Position numbers and translations under genes: made by a program
The notes under the pieces: model-generated
Told to the model about the DNA's origin: nothing
The model's input: the letters and a program-made list of their open reading frames with translations, nothing else
Database searches by the model: none
DNA from: M3007 sp041741155
GTDB taxonomy: Bacteria; Bacteroidota; Bacteroidia; Chitinophagales; Saprospiraceae
DNA: 64,000 bases
NCBI GenBank assembly: GCA_041741155.1
Contig: JBGSKO010000174.1
Location: 1 to 64,000 of the forward strand
Reading direction: 5' to 3'
Shown here: one piece after another, positions 35,001 to 43,887 of the stretch
Layout: every line of letters starts with the position of its first letter
Position numbering within the stretch: the stretch's first letter is position 1

Positions 35001-38000
35001 CTTCCAGAAACTCAAGTTGCTTGTCGCCGATCACCAGTCATATCTGGCTTTTCCCGGGTGGTATGCCGGCATCTTCTATCAGCCCTACGCCGCAAGACAT
35101 CATGTATCCCGTGGGCTGCCACACCGTGACCCATACCGTGACCAATGGGTGTGGCTCGGCCACAGATACCGAGGAGTTTTGTGTGTTGCAAGGGCCCGCT
35201 ATTAGTATAAGTGTAAATAAAACGGTAGTTTGCCTCGAGGATACGGTTACTGTTATCAATAACTCAATGGGCGACCAGCTGACCTACAATTGGAGTGTAA
35301 GTCCTTCGGGGCCGGTCTTTGTCCCGAATAATACTGCAACGGCGCCCAAAATTTTTATTCCGGATACCACTCAGATCGGCAATTATACGATCACGGCGCA
35401 GATCGGGAATCCGGAGTGCGACGCGGTGACGTGGGATACGGTGATCCGGGTATCGCAGCCGCCGACGGTGACTCTAGCGCCAATCCCTGACTACTGCGCC
35501 GGCGCCTCCATCACCCCTGATGTAGAATACCTAATCCCACTCGATTTCATTGATTCCGTGCGCTGGTTTTTCCCGGGCGCAACCATGCCCGACCCACCGA
35601 CTTCGAATCAGTTTATCCCGGGCACGGTCACATACACCAGCATCGACACTTACGAAATGTGCGTGGTCGTGTACAACCTTTGCGGGACGGACACAGCCTG
35701 TCAGACCTTCCGCATTCTGGAACCCTTGTTGGCTGAAGCCGTACTGGATGCCGATTCCAGTTGTTCCGTGCCGTTTACTACCGGCGTACAGAACAACTCT
35801 ACCGGTGACGACAAAAACTACTGGTGGACAGTGACCGGTCCTGGGCCGGTGACGTTCACGCCGAACATAGCGGAGCCGACCTTTGCGTTTACCCAGGCCG
35901 GCACCTACGTCCTGAAACTGGCTTTGTTCAACTCCGTGTGCGATTCGGTATTCTGGACGGATACCGTGACCATTTTGTTGCCGCCCACGGTAACCCTCAC
36001 GGATTACACGGAGTTCTGCGAGTCCTTTTGCCTACTGCCCATGCCGACCTACAGCACGGGTACCATGCCTGTGGACAGTGTTTTTTGGACATTCCCGGGT
36101 GGTATGCCCGCAAGTTCCGCAGTATTGAATCCGTCCTGTGTGCAGTACCAGGACCAGGACGCCGGTACATACACCTACACCGTCACGGCGTTTAATGTGT
36201 GCGGTTCGGCGACGGCTTCGGATACCTTTGTGATTGACACCATCCCGGAAGTCAATTTGGGGCCACCGGACACGATTTGCCTGTCCGACGGCGTCACACA
36301 ATTATTCCCGGCCACACCGGCCGGCGGAGTTTGGTCGGGGCCGGGTATTATCAATCCAACAGTCGGATTGTTCAATCCAGCGGCTATTACCCTGACGGGG
36401 CCGCTGACCACTGTGACGGTTACCTACACCTTTACCGATGGAGTTTGTGTGATCAGCAAAGACAAAACAGTGTTGGTCATTGACATGGGATTTGTGGACG
36501 CAGGCCCGGATGTAAACGCCTGCATTTCGGACACGGCCATTGTGCTGAATGGCGGCATTCCGGCCGGCGGCTGGTATGTGGGGCCTGGCGTGACGGATTC
36601 TGTCGGTATTTTCAGTCCGAGCAGCCTGCCGCAGGGCGCATACTTGGTGACGTATTACTACCAACTGCCTTTTACAGATTGCATTGGTTCAGACACCTTT
36701 ACCGTTTATGTACGGCCCTTGCCTGTACCAAACTTCACGGTGACCGACAGCCTGTGCGTCAACGTGGCAGCTACCTACACCAACACGAGCACCGGCGCAA
36801 GCAAATACGTCTGGTTGTTCGATGACGGAGCGGTGTACACTACTACCAACGTTTCGCACGCGTTTACGACTACGGGGCTGCATACGGTCAAACTGATCGC
36901 CGAAACGCAGTACGGCTGCCGGGATTCTATAGAAAAACAAGTGTATGTGTCCGGTCCGCCGGAGGCATCGTTTGCGATGGACACCACGCAAGGCTGCGCC
37001 GTGCTGCCGATCAATTTTACAAATACCAGCGTGGGGTACCAGTTCGTGCAGTACGCCTGGGATTTTGGAAATAATACTACCAGTACGTTGGAAAACCCCG
37101 GCACCCAGTATTACCAGCAAGGGTTGAAGGACATGTTGTACTTTATCACCCTGACCGCGACCAACCACTGCGGCACCGATACTTATCGCGATTCGGTACT
37201 GGTGTACCCCAAACCGCTGGCGGAGTTAAAATTGAGTAAAAACGAAGGATGCACCCCTCTGACGGTCCGATTCAACAACCTGACCCAGGGCCTGCCCGAT
37301 TCGTTTGCATGGTACGTGAACGACATGCTCTTCTTCACAGATACACTGCCTCCCGACCGGGTGTTCACCGCCGACGGCGTGGACAACGAGATTTACATTA
37401 TCAAGTTGATCGCGTTCAACGAATGCGGGACGGATACTGCCATACAGCAAATCACCGTCAAGCCCGACAGCATTCGCGTGTTTTTTAGTGTAGATCCAAA
37501 CACGGGTTGCGAACCGCTGACAGTGACCTTCGACAATTCTACCTCGCCGGATTCGCTTATCGTGTACAACTGGTATTTCGACCAGAACGACGACACGAGC
37601 ACGGAGGAAGATCCCACATACACCTTTTTTGCCACGGGCGATACGATCACTCGGTACACCGTGACACTGGTGGCCAACAACGGCTGTTCAGAAAACAGTT
37701 ATTCTACCGACATCACCGTGTACCCCGCGCCAAAAGTGTCGTTTACGGCACCCGACTATGTGTGTGCGGAAGACAGTGTACAGTTCATCAACACGTCCAT
37801 TGATGTCAACGGTAACTTTTGGGAGTTTGGGGACGGCAATACCTCCACTGCCACGAATCCGATCCACATGTATGCATTTCCGGGGACGTACGTGGTCAAA
37901 CTCACGGCCTATTCTGCCGCTACCGGCTGCCCAAATACGTTCACACGGACGATCAACATACGGCAATTACCTTCCCCAATTGTCTCGGCTAACCCGCTGT

Positions 38001-39283
38001 TTGGCTGTCCGCCGCTGAACGTCAACCTGGTGAACCAGACCGCTAACCCAGGCAATTATTTCTACCGCTGGGACTTCGGCGATGGCAATACGGCAGTCGG
38101 GGCCAACCCGGGAACGCACACATACTACAACTCCGGGGATTACAAAATTACCCTTTGGGCGGTGGACGTGTTCGGTTGCGACAACGATACGGTATTTTCG
38201 AGCGTGCTGGTGTATCCGGTACCGGTGGCAGATTGCGAAATTGTGCAAGACGAACCTTGTGGTTTGCCGCAGGAGGTTTGTTTTCAAAACACCTCTACAG
38301 GTGCTTCCGGCTTCGAGTGGAACCTCGGCAACGGCGAAACATCGGTGCTGAACAACCCCTGCACGAGTTACGATGCAGCCGGCACCTACACGATTCAGAT
38401 TATTGCTAAAAACGCGTTCCTCTGTACGGATATGATGGTCAAAACTTTCACCGCATACGACGTGCCCAAGGCGATGTTTGAAATTGAAGACACTGTAGGT
38501 TGTGTAGTGGAGCACGTATTTTTCAAAAATACCTCACTGAATGCCGAGTATGCGCGATGGACGTTCCACAACGGAACCGACACTACATACAGCCCGACCT
38601 GGATTTACCCGAATACAGGCTACTACGGTATAAAACTGGTGGTGGGCAACGGCAGCGGTTGCGAAGACAGCATCCAATTCGACAGCCTGCTGCATATTTA
38701 CCCCTCGCCGACGGCAGATTTTTACTTCGACAAGGTGGATGCCGATCCGCCAAGCACGTACCAGTTCACCGACGATTCCAGCCTTGATGCCTTGTACTTT
38801 TTCTGGAATTTCGGCGACGGAAGTGCTATTTCAGAAGAAAAAGACCCAAAACACCGGTACTTGTCCAGTTTTGACAAAACGGTGTATCACTGGGTGATCA
38901 ACCAATTCGGCTGCGCCGATACGGCCACGGCAATCGTGGATTTGGATACGCTCGGCGCACTGTATGTGCCGAACATTCTGGAGCCAGCGAACAACACCCA
39001 CCCGGAGAAGCAGATTTTCCTGCCTAAGGGAATCGGGCTGGCTGATTTTTACATTGCCATTTATGCACGTACCGGCCAATTACTATGGGAGTCTACATCA
39101 TTGGATGGTGAGGGCATGCCAAATGAGCACTGGGACGGTAACTTCCTCGGGCAGGAAATGCCTGTCGGCGTGTACGTCTGGAAGGTTCACCGGGCCCGAT
39201 TCATCGACGGTACGGATTGGGATGGCATGCTGGATGAGCAAGGAAAATTACGGCAAAGCGGGTATTTATATCTAGTGCGATAA
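32093..39283 (+). CDS. Giant PKD-repeat T9SS type B cargo protein
   Basis: A 2396-aa exported protein: signal peptide (KQVVIFLLIAAGVALRAEEGVAQG), one PKD domain at the start (YLWDFGDGNTS), many Ig-like units of about 90 residues, then a run of at least seven PKD-type units in the C-terminal third (WDFGNNTTS, WEFGDGNTS, WDFGDGNTAVG, WNLGNGETS, WNFGDGSAIS) and a closing sorting domain (LYVPNILEPANN .. HWDGNFLGQEMPVGVYVW). It is probably a long surface stalk or adhesin, secreted with help of the PorP/SprF protein encoded just upstream. The first 1.3 kb is clearly poorer in G+C than the rest (22 of 60 G/C at 32641-32700, 33 of 60 at 35881-35940). The start at 32093 places the signal peptide at the terminus; an earlier ATG overlaps the upstream gene. 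Confidence 0.9.
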   Translation: MKQVVIFLLIAAGVALRAEEGVAQGCNSDFTFVVSGCNVVSFTPDTVNPTFSYLWDFGDGNTSILSNPVHIFKSLGAGTQNFTVKLQVSAPTCDTTSTMHVVQVKQVPDAQIGDASGNDFLNCSDDGELTITNESSTKSTNVKYTIIWGDPNSMPPSSDTLMSPNFSGTLSHPYSIRARYFVKIIVEGSNGCVSSDSVSYIWSAEPKAAVAYASVNPICVPDSALIVISNFNNNTPNTQYFVRINDGSPGYTFNHPPPSTFQYPLTTSSCDTTSVINGITYNHAFQVSVTSITGCPNLTATNADGPIRTRTTPEADFTVDPFPVICQNDTVNVRNMSTSGLFWNSASNTCSNAMSVRWAIFPNSGYTITAGSLTDSVGFDATFPPGNYTIRLIVENRVNSNPNNSDPECRADTLIKFICILPIPQSNFNKSTAAGCAPLVVNLTNTSNTLGSCAPATYEWSAAFVSSDCGNMGDVQIISSTDTLLRVRFNLPGKYYVRLKVTNQCGMSEKLDSVTIAGSPTSEIPDIDNFCGSGNIDPFIESTNNCNGDTTTFSWTLTRLPSTVVWTSILQDPPEVPVNLPGTYVLTLVSSACSSTSVTKTFQVFPLPPVPLISANTPCPGDSLIFTNLNAAGLTCAWTGPNGFTSTDCDPVIFPAAPENAGQYCLTVTNSFVCTSSACITVNVLNRPSVNAQPSTDSICLGQSATFTVTGATTYTWRPLFSGPSFMIPANGIGPSITVTPTTIGTYLYEVTGRSGQNCVNWDTVTVVVLPLPVVSAGNPQTVCVNESRQLNGTPSTGGMGSWTGPANVINSSGLVNPNLNAPPGTHQVTYHFRDNNGCENSSTVSVCILPLPAATFAIDTTFGCDSLSVQTTNASNATNCVSPSYNWAVSYDDAPCQTGNGVWNFTVGNASSQQPGFKFTKPGTYTIQLTVTNQCGSSTATRVVTVAEKPRTTLDSIPDFCSVGKISPTSRNSSCLSPITSHIWLFPGGMPASSISPTPQDIMYPVGCHTVTHTVTNGCGSATDTEEFCVLQGPAISISVNKTVVCLEDTVTVINNSMGDQLTYNWSVSPSGPVFVPNNTATAPKIFIPDTTQIGNYTITAQIGNPECDAVTWDTVIRVSQPPTVTLAPIPDYCAGASITPDVEYLIPLDFIDSVRWFFPGATMPDPPTSNQFIPGTVTYTSIDTYEMCVVVYNLCGTDTACQTFRILEPLLAEAVLDADSSCSVPFTTGVQNNSTGDDKNYWWTVTGPGPVTFTPNIAEPTFAFTQAGTYVLKLALFNSVCDSVFWTDTVTILLPPTVTLTDYTEFCESFCLLPMPTYSTGTMPVDSVFWTFPGGMPASSAVLNPSCVQYQDQDAGTYTYTVTAFNVCGSATASDTFVIDTIPEVNLGPPDTICLSDGVTQLFPATPAGGVWSGPGIINPTVGLFNPAAITLTGPLTTVTVTYTFTDGVCVISKDKTVLVIDMGFVDAGPDVNACISDTAIVLNGGIPAGGWYVGPGVTDSVGIFSPSSLPQGAYLVTYYYQLPFTDCIGSDTFTVYVRPLPVPNFTVTDSLCVNVAATYTNTSTGASKYVWLFDDGAVYTTTNVSHAFTTTGLHTVKLIAETQYGCRDSIEKQVYVSGPPEASFAMDTTQGCAVLPINFTNTSVGYQFVQYAWDFGNNTTSTLENPGTQYYQQGLKDMLYFITLTATNHCGTDTYRDSVLVYPKPLAELKLSKNEGCTPLTVRFNNLTQGLPDSFAWYVNDMLFFTDTLPPDRVFTADGVDNEIYIIKLIAFNECGTDTAIQQITVKPDSIRVFFSVDPNTGCEPLTVTFDNSTSPDSLIVYNWYFDQNDDTSTEEDPTYTFFATGDTITRYTVTLVANNGCSENSYSTDITVYPAPKVSFTAPDYVCAEDSVQFINTSIDVNGNFWEFGDGNTSTATNPIHMYAFPGTYVVKLTAYSAATGCPNTFTRTINIRQLPSPIVSANPLFGCPPLNVNLVNQTANPGNYFYRWDFGDGNTAVGANPGTHTYYNSGDYKITLWAVDVFGCDNDTVFSSVLVYPVPVADCEIVQDEPCGLPQEVCFQNTSTGASGFEWNLGNGETSVLNNPCTSYDAAGTYTIQIIAKNAFLCTDMMVKTFTAYDVPKAMFEIEDTVGCVVEHVFFKNTSLNAEYARWTFHNGTDTTYSPTWIYPNTGYYGIKLVVGNGSGCEDSIQFDSLLHIYPSPTADFYFDKVDADPPSTYQFTDDSSLDALYFFWNFGDGSAISEEKDPKHRYLSSFDKTVYHWVINQFGCADTATAIVDLDTLGALYVPNILEPANNTHPEKQIFLPKGIGLADFYIAIYARTGQLLWESTSLDGEGMPNEHWDGNFLGQEMPVGVYVWKVHRARFIDGTDWDGMLDEQGKLRQSGYLYLVR

Positions 39284-39295
39284 GGTATTTGGCAC

Positions 39296-39351
39296 GGTTA
39301 CGCTTCATGTTTACGGAACTTCTCGAGGTTTCGTAAACGTGAAGCGTAGCC
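39296..39351. terminator. Long hairpin between convergent genes, possible bidirectional terminator
   Basis: Two 24-nt arms (39296-39319 and 39328-39351) pair along their whole length with three G-T wobbles and an 8-nt loop TTCTCGAG. The wobbles suggest selection for the plus-strand RNA hairpin. Six T occur shortly after on the plus strand (39357-39362), so it can end transcription of the giant PKD gene; the minus-strand fusion gene ends at 39362. Confidence 0.65.
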
Positions 39352-39361
39352 AGGCCCTTTT

Positions 39362-42300
39362 TTACCACCCCACTCTTACCCAATCCACCCCAACCACGGC
39401 CTTCCCGCCTGCGCCCTCGTTTTTCACTACAATAAACAGGTTTTGCAGGGCGCCGTCGCCGGGCAAGGCGGCGCGGTCTATCGGTAGTTCCGCAGCCGTA
39501 AGGCCGCCTGTGCCGCCGGCGGACGGTATGGTTGCCGAGCCGGCCAAACGCCCGTCTGGACCGCCAAGCCGCAACTCGATCTTGCCGCCGCCGGCGTGTT
39601 TGCGTTGTTCAGACACGTCAAGGGCTATGGTGACCGACTTCAGCCCGCGCAGGTCAATGTTTTTGAATACCAGACAGTCCGCGTTTTTTAGTTCCACAAC
39701 GGTGGTTGTGGTGTTGTTCAGCGGGCGCTTGTAGGTAGCTGCGCCTTTCGAGAGGCTATCGGCTCCCTCGGCCTGCTGCTGCGCCGGGCGCAGGGCAATG
39801 GTTTCGCTGCCCGTTTGAGCCGGTTGGTCGGGTGCGCCGCGGTCGCTGTACGCCGCATGGAAAACGAAGGTGCCCGGGTCTTTGCCGGCAGGCGGGTTCA
39901 GCGTTTTTGATCCCTGCGTTTTTGGCGCTTCGGAATCGGCGACGGCGAGTATCCAGCGCACCATATCGGCCACATCCTTTGGCGCGAGTTGCGGGTGGGC
40001 ACTCATGGCTACCTCACCCCACACGCCCTTGCCGCCTTTGATGATTTTTTCGGCTAAGTATTTCTGGGCCGATTTATCGTCTTTGTACCGTTTGGCGATG
40101 TCCTGGTAGGCCGGACCGTTGATTTTCCGATCCACAGCGTGGCAACTGCGGCAGTCGGATTCATCCACGAGTTTTTTGCCGCGCTCGAAGGGGACTGGTT
40201 TGGGTTTGATGCGCTTGTCAAGTTGGGTCAGTTTTTCGCCGGGTTGCAGGTAGTCGAAGTGCAGGAGCACATCGGCAGCCTGGATGCGGCCGTCGGCTAA
40301 GGAGCCGTCTTCCGGATCGGACACCTGCACGGCGTATTGCACCACGTCGCCGGGTTGGTAAAAACTGCGGTTTTTGCCGCCGAAGTCCCAGCGCACCGTG
40401 GGCGGGGCATTGCCGGCCGCCGTCTCGACTACCTCGTCGGTAGCACCGTCGCCGCGCATATAGTCAATACGGCTGAGGCAAGCATCGGGGTTCTGCGCGT
40501 ACCATTCGGTGCCGTACTCCAGTACCCACAAGGAGCCTTTTTTGTCAATAAACATATCCACCGGGCGGGCGAGACGCACGTTAGGCGCCAGAGGCTGCAT
40601 GTCGGTGTACTGATCCAGCGAGTCAATACCCACGGCCAGCATCCAGTTGCGCATCCACTCGTAAATGAGGACTTTGCCGTCGAAACGATCGGGGAACCGG
40701 GTTTCGGGCGGGTACTGGTCGCAATAGTATGCGGGGCCGGTCATGGCGCAGCGGGTACCGTTGGCCACGAGCGGAAATTCCTTCGAACTTTTGAACGGAT
40801 ACCAGATGAGCGGTTTCCGGGATGGCGGCAGCCGGCGGTCGCCGGTATTGTGGGGCGAGTCGTTGTACGGGCGCTCGGGGTCGAACCAGGGACCAGGCGT
40901 ACCGGTTTCAAAATTGTACTCACGGTAGGGCAGGTTCGGTCCGATGCAGTACGGCCAGCCGTAAAAACCGGCTGTGCGGGCGATATTGATCTCGTCGTAA
41001 CCCTCGGGGCCGCGGGTGCTGTCGGCCACGCCCGCATCGGGCCCCGGTTCGCCCCAGACGAGCAGGCCGCGACGGTTGTCGAAGTCGAAGCGGAAGGGAT
41101 TGCGGCAGCCCATGACGAAAATCTCCGGGCGGCCATTTCCACACCATACGTTGGCCCGCTGCGGGTAGTCGGCGGCGATGCTCACCGGCTGCGGCGCCCG
41201 CACCGGGTAGGCAATGCCTTCCAGCGCAGGATCAGTGGCTAAGTGCTGGCCGCCAGGCAGAACACGGATTTCTTTTTCGGCAAACAAATTTCCCGCCGGA
41301 CACAGATACGAGCCGTCGGGCAGGGGTTTGATGCGCAGGATTTTGCCGCGCAAGTCCATCGAATTAGAGGCCGATTTTTGGGAGTCATACTGGCTTTTGT
41401 CGGGGCGCTCGTCGGTGGACGAGTAGCCGTCGTCGTAGTGGTCGGTGTTGTCGCCCGTGGCAATGTACAGGTTGCCCTGAGCATCGAAACGCAGGCCGCC
41501 GCCGGCGTGGTAGTTGTGCACACTCCGGTCGGTGGGCACTTCAAACAGTACACGTTCGGACTTTCGATCCAGCTCGTCGTTTTGGAACACGAAACGCGCC
41601 AGGCGGATCGAGCCTTTTTTCCCTTCGGGGGAATAGTACAGGTAAATCCAGTGGTTTTCGGCCCATTTCGGATCAATAGCCATGCCGAGTATGCCCTCTT
41701 CATTTTGGTGGTACACCTCAAATTCGCTCACGGTGCGGGTATTGCCGCCGGCGGGGTCGTACAGTTTCACGGCGCCGCGCCGCTCGATGAACAGGATTTT
41801 CCCGTCGGGAAACTGCCCCATGCCCATGGGTTCATTCAAGTCGCATACCACGGAGGTTTTTACAAAACCAGTACCTGTAGTGACCTGGGCCATCGGTCGG
41901 TGGGCCTGGAACTGGAGCGGTTTGGCTTCGCCCACGGCGTATTGCAGGCCTCCGGCCAAATGCTGGAGGAATGCCGCCTCGGCGTACGCCACCGTCGGGT
42001 GTCCTATGGCGGTGAAAAACGCGCGGCCGCCGTCGTACGCGTGGTACCAGGCCATGGGGTGCGACGGCCCCATTTTGCCGCCGGTGCAGGTCGTTTCGTC
42101 GAGGTTGAGCAGTATGTGCAGGTCAGGGCTGATGTCGGTGAGGTTGAACCACTCGTCGGTGCGCTGCCAGGTGGGGTCGAGGTGGCTGGTGGCCGGGTGT
42201 TCGCGGTCGGCGACCTGGATAGTGGCAGCCTGCACGTCGGTGAGGCCATCGAAACGGCCGCCGACGAGTTTGGCGTACCAGGGCCAACTGTGCTCGGTGT

Positions 42301-42670
42301 CAATGGCGGTATGGATGCCCACGAAGCCACCGCCGGCCTGGATGTAGCGTTCGAACTCGATTTCCTGCGTGGGATTGAGCACGTCGCCGGCGGTGTTGAG
42401 AAATACCACGGCGGCGTAGCGGCGCAGGTTTTCTTCGGTAAACGCGTAGTTGTCCTCGGTCACATCGGCGTGCCAGCCCTTGTCGGTACATATTTTTTGC
42501 AGAGCCTCCACCGCGGCGGGCATGCACTCGTGGACGTAGAATTCGGATTTATTAAAAATGAGGACACGGGGTTTCCCGTCGTCGGAAGATGTACAGCGCA
42601 GACAAATGGCGGCAATTAGGATGGCAAAGGCAAAAAGGAATCGGGTACGCAGCAGCATTGTTTTATTCAT
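39362..42670 (-). CDS. ThuA - sugar dehydrogenase - cytochrome c - carbohydrate-binding fusion
   Basis: A 1102-aa exported protein with a lipoprotein-like signal (LFAFAILIAAICLRC). Domains in order: ThuA-like trehalose-utilisation fold at about 30-250 (VLIFNKSEFYVHECMPAAVEAL, GGGFVGIHTAIDTEHSWPWY); a six-bladed glucose/sorbosone dehydrogenase-like propeller at about 270-700 (PMGMGQFPDGKILFIERRG, HAGGGLRFDAQGNLYIATGD); a PKD-like segment; a class I cytochrome c at about 835-915 (CRSCHAVDRKINGP, axial Met in VAMSAH); and a C-terminal CBM6-like domain with VDWVRVGW. This suggests periplasmic or surface oxidation of a sugar, with electrons passed to the attached haem. The substrate is unknown. 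The start at 42670 (MNKTMLLRTRF) is preferred to 42691. Confidence 0.88.
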   Translation of the reverse strand: MNKTMLLRTRFLFAFAILIAAICLRCTSSDDGKPRVLIFNKSEFYVHECMPAAVEALQKICTDKGWHADVTEDNYAFTEENLRRYAAVVFLNTAGDVLNPTQEIEFERYIQAGGGFVGIHTAIDTEHSWPWYAKLVGGRFDGLTDVQAATIQVADREHPATSHLDPTWQRTDEWFNLTDISPDLHILLNLDETTCTGGKMGPSHPMAWYHAYDGGRAFFTAIGHPTVAYAEAAFLQHLAGGLQYAVGEAKPLQFQAHRPMAQVTTGTGFVKTSVVCDLNEPMGMGQFPDGKILFIERRGAVKLYDPAGGNTRTVSEFEVYHQNEEGILGMAIDPKWAENHWIYLYYSPEGKKGSIRLARFVFQNDELDRKSERVLFEVPTDRSVHNYHAGGGLRFDAQGNLYIATGDNTDHYDDGYSSTDERPDKSQYDSQKSASNSMDLRGKILRIKPLPDGSYLCPAGNLFAEKEIRVLPGGQHLATDPALEGIAYPVRAPQPVSIAADYPQRANVWCGNGRPEIFVMGCRNPFRFDFDNRRGLLVWGEPGPDAGVADSTRGPEGYDEINIARTAGFYGWPYCIGPNLPYREYNFETGTPGPWFDPERPYNDSPHNTGDRRLPPSRKPLIWYPFKSSKEFPLVANGTRCAMTGPAYYCDQYPPETRFPDRFDGKVLIYEWMRNWMLAVGIDSLDQYTDMQPLAPNVRLARPVDMFIDKKGSLWVLEYGTEWYAQNPDACLSRIDYMRGDGATDEVVETAAGNAPPTVRWDFGGKNRSFYQPGDVVQYAVQVSDPEDGSLADGRIQAADVLLHFDYLQPGEKLTQLDKRIKPKPVPFERGKKLVDESDCRSCHAVDRKINGPAYQDIAKRYKDDKSAQKYLAEKIIKGGKGVWGEVAMSAHPQLAPKDVADMVRWILAVADSEAPKTQGSKTLNPPAGKDPGTFVFHAAYSDRGAPDQPAQTGSETIALRPAQQQAEGADSLSKGAATYKRPLNNTTTTVVELKNADCLVFKNIDLRGLKSVTIALDVSEQRKHAGGGKIELRLGGPDGRLAGSATIPSAGGTGGLTAAELPIDRAALPGDGALQNLFIVVKNEGAGGKAVVGVDWVRVGW

Positions 42671-42777
42671 AGTTGGTTCGGTTGGGGGCAATGCGAAAAG
42701 TGTACCGATTTTTTGGGATGGTGGCTCTCCTCGGCTACACCGCCGCTTTAAATCCCTGATTTTTCAGCCTCAAGTCC

Positions 42778-42785
42778 TACTTTTG
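42778..42785 (+). promoter_or_regulatory. Bacteroidota-type -7 element (TACTTTTG)
   Basis: An exact TAnnTTTG match ending 22 nt before the GTG start of kdsD at 42808, the same spacing as before 3105 and 23762. Confidence 0.5.
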
Positions 42786-42807
42786 CGCACAATTTTCAAA
42801 TAAAGAC

Positions 42808-43788
42808 GTGGAAAACACCGAACAGAATACCCCGCTTGCTACTGCCCAACGCACCATTCGCATCGAAGCGGAAGCACTACATGCCTTAGCCGACAGCCTC
42901 GATGATACAACCGATTTTCTGGCCTGCATCGAAACCATCCACCGCAGCACGGGCCGGGTGGTGCTTACCGGTATCGGCAAAAGCGCCATTGTGGCTCAGA
43001 AAATCTCGGCCACGCTCAACTCCACGGGCCAACCTGCCCTGTTTCTGCACGCCGCCGATGCCATACACGGCGACCTCGGTATGGTGCAACCCGGCGATGT
43101 GGTGGTGTGCCTGTCCAAAAGCGGCGAAACCGCCGAGGTGAAAGTGCTGGCGCCGCTTGTCAGAAACTTTGGAAACTGCCTGATCGCCATGACTGCCAAC
43201 CGCGAAAGCACCCTTGCCCGTCAGGCTGATTTCGTGCTCTGGACGCCTGTGGAACAGGAAGCCGACCCCAACAACCTGGCGCCCACGGTCAGCACCACCG
43301 CCCAAATGGCCCTCGGCGACGCGCTCGCCATGTCGCTGCTCATGCTGCGCGGGTTTTCGTCGGCCGATTTCGCCAAGTTTCACCCCGGCGGTGCGCTCGG
43401 CAAACAACTCTACCTGCGCGTGCACGAGCTCTGTGCCCTCAACGAGCGCCCTGCCGTATCTCCCGAAGCGACCCTTCGCGAAGTGATCCTCGAAATTTCC
43501 TCCAAACGCCTCGGCGCTACGGCTGTGCTCGACCCAGCCGGCCACCTGCTGGGGGTCGTCACCGACGGCGATCTGCGGCGTATGCTCCAAAAAACCGCCG
43601 ATATCGGCAACCTCACCGCGGGCCAGATCATGTCGCCCGCGCCCAAATCTATCGCCCCGGATGCGCTGGCGGTACACGCGCTGGCCCTCATGCGCCAGCA
43701 TTCGATCTCCCAACTGCTAGTGCTCGACCACGGGCGCTACGTTGGTATGGTACACCTGCATGATTTGGTGCGGGAGGGGTTGGTGTAA
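42808..43788 (+). CDS. kdsD: KpsF/GutQ family arabinose-5-phosphate isomerase
   Basis: A 326-aa isomerase that interconverts ribulose-5-phosphate and arabinose-5-phosphate, the first step to KDO for lipopolysaccharide. An N-terminal SIS domain (GRVVLTGIGKSAIVAQKISATL, CLSKSGETAEV) is followed by two CBS domains in the last 120 residues (LREVILEISSKRLGATAVLD.., QIMSPAPKSIAPD..). The length agrees with KdsD/GutQ. The start is GTG (VENTEQNT), 22 nt after a TACTTTTG -7 element. No other KDO gene is in the window. Confidence 0.93.
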   Translation: MENTEQNTPLATAQRTIRIEAEALHALADSLDDTTDFLACIETIHRSTGRVVLTGIGKSAIVAQKISATLNSTGQPALFLHAADAIHGDLGMVQPGDVVVCLSKSGETAEVKVLAPLVRNFGNCLIAMTANRESTLARQADFVLWTPVEQEADPNNLAPTVSTTAQMALGDALAMSLLMLRGFSSADFAKFHPGGALGKQLYLRVHELCALNERPAVSPEATLREVILEISSKRLGATAVLDPAGHLLGVVTDGDLRRMLQKTADIGNLTAGQIMSPAPKSIAPDALAVHALALMRQHSISQLLVLDHGRYVGMVHLHDLVREGLV

Positions 43789-43813
43789 CGTCATTTCAGG
43801 GGAAGGGGATACC

Positions 43814-43852
43814 GGATAGCTTTCCTGCAGGAAAAAAACTGCGATGCTATCC
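43814..43852. promoter_or_regulatory. Palindromic site upstream of the EAD11-type cassette
   Basis: A perfect 14-bp palindrome TTTCCTGCAGGAAA (43821-43834) is enclosed by 7-bp inverted words GGATAGC (43814-43820) and GCTATCC (43846-43852). It stands 27 bp before TAAATTTA (43861-43868, one base off the -7 consensus) and 35 bp before the start codon at 43888. It may be an operator or mRNA hairpin of the cassette. As a terminator for kdsD it lacks a plus-strand T-run. Confidence 0.4.
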
Positions 43853-43887
43853 AAAAGACCTAAATTTACCCAAAATAGGCGGTGCCC

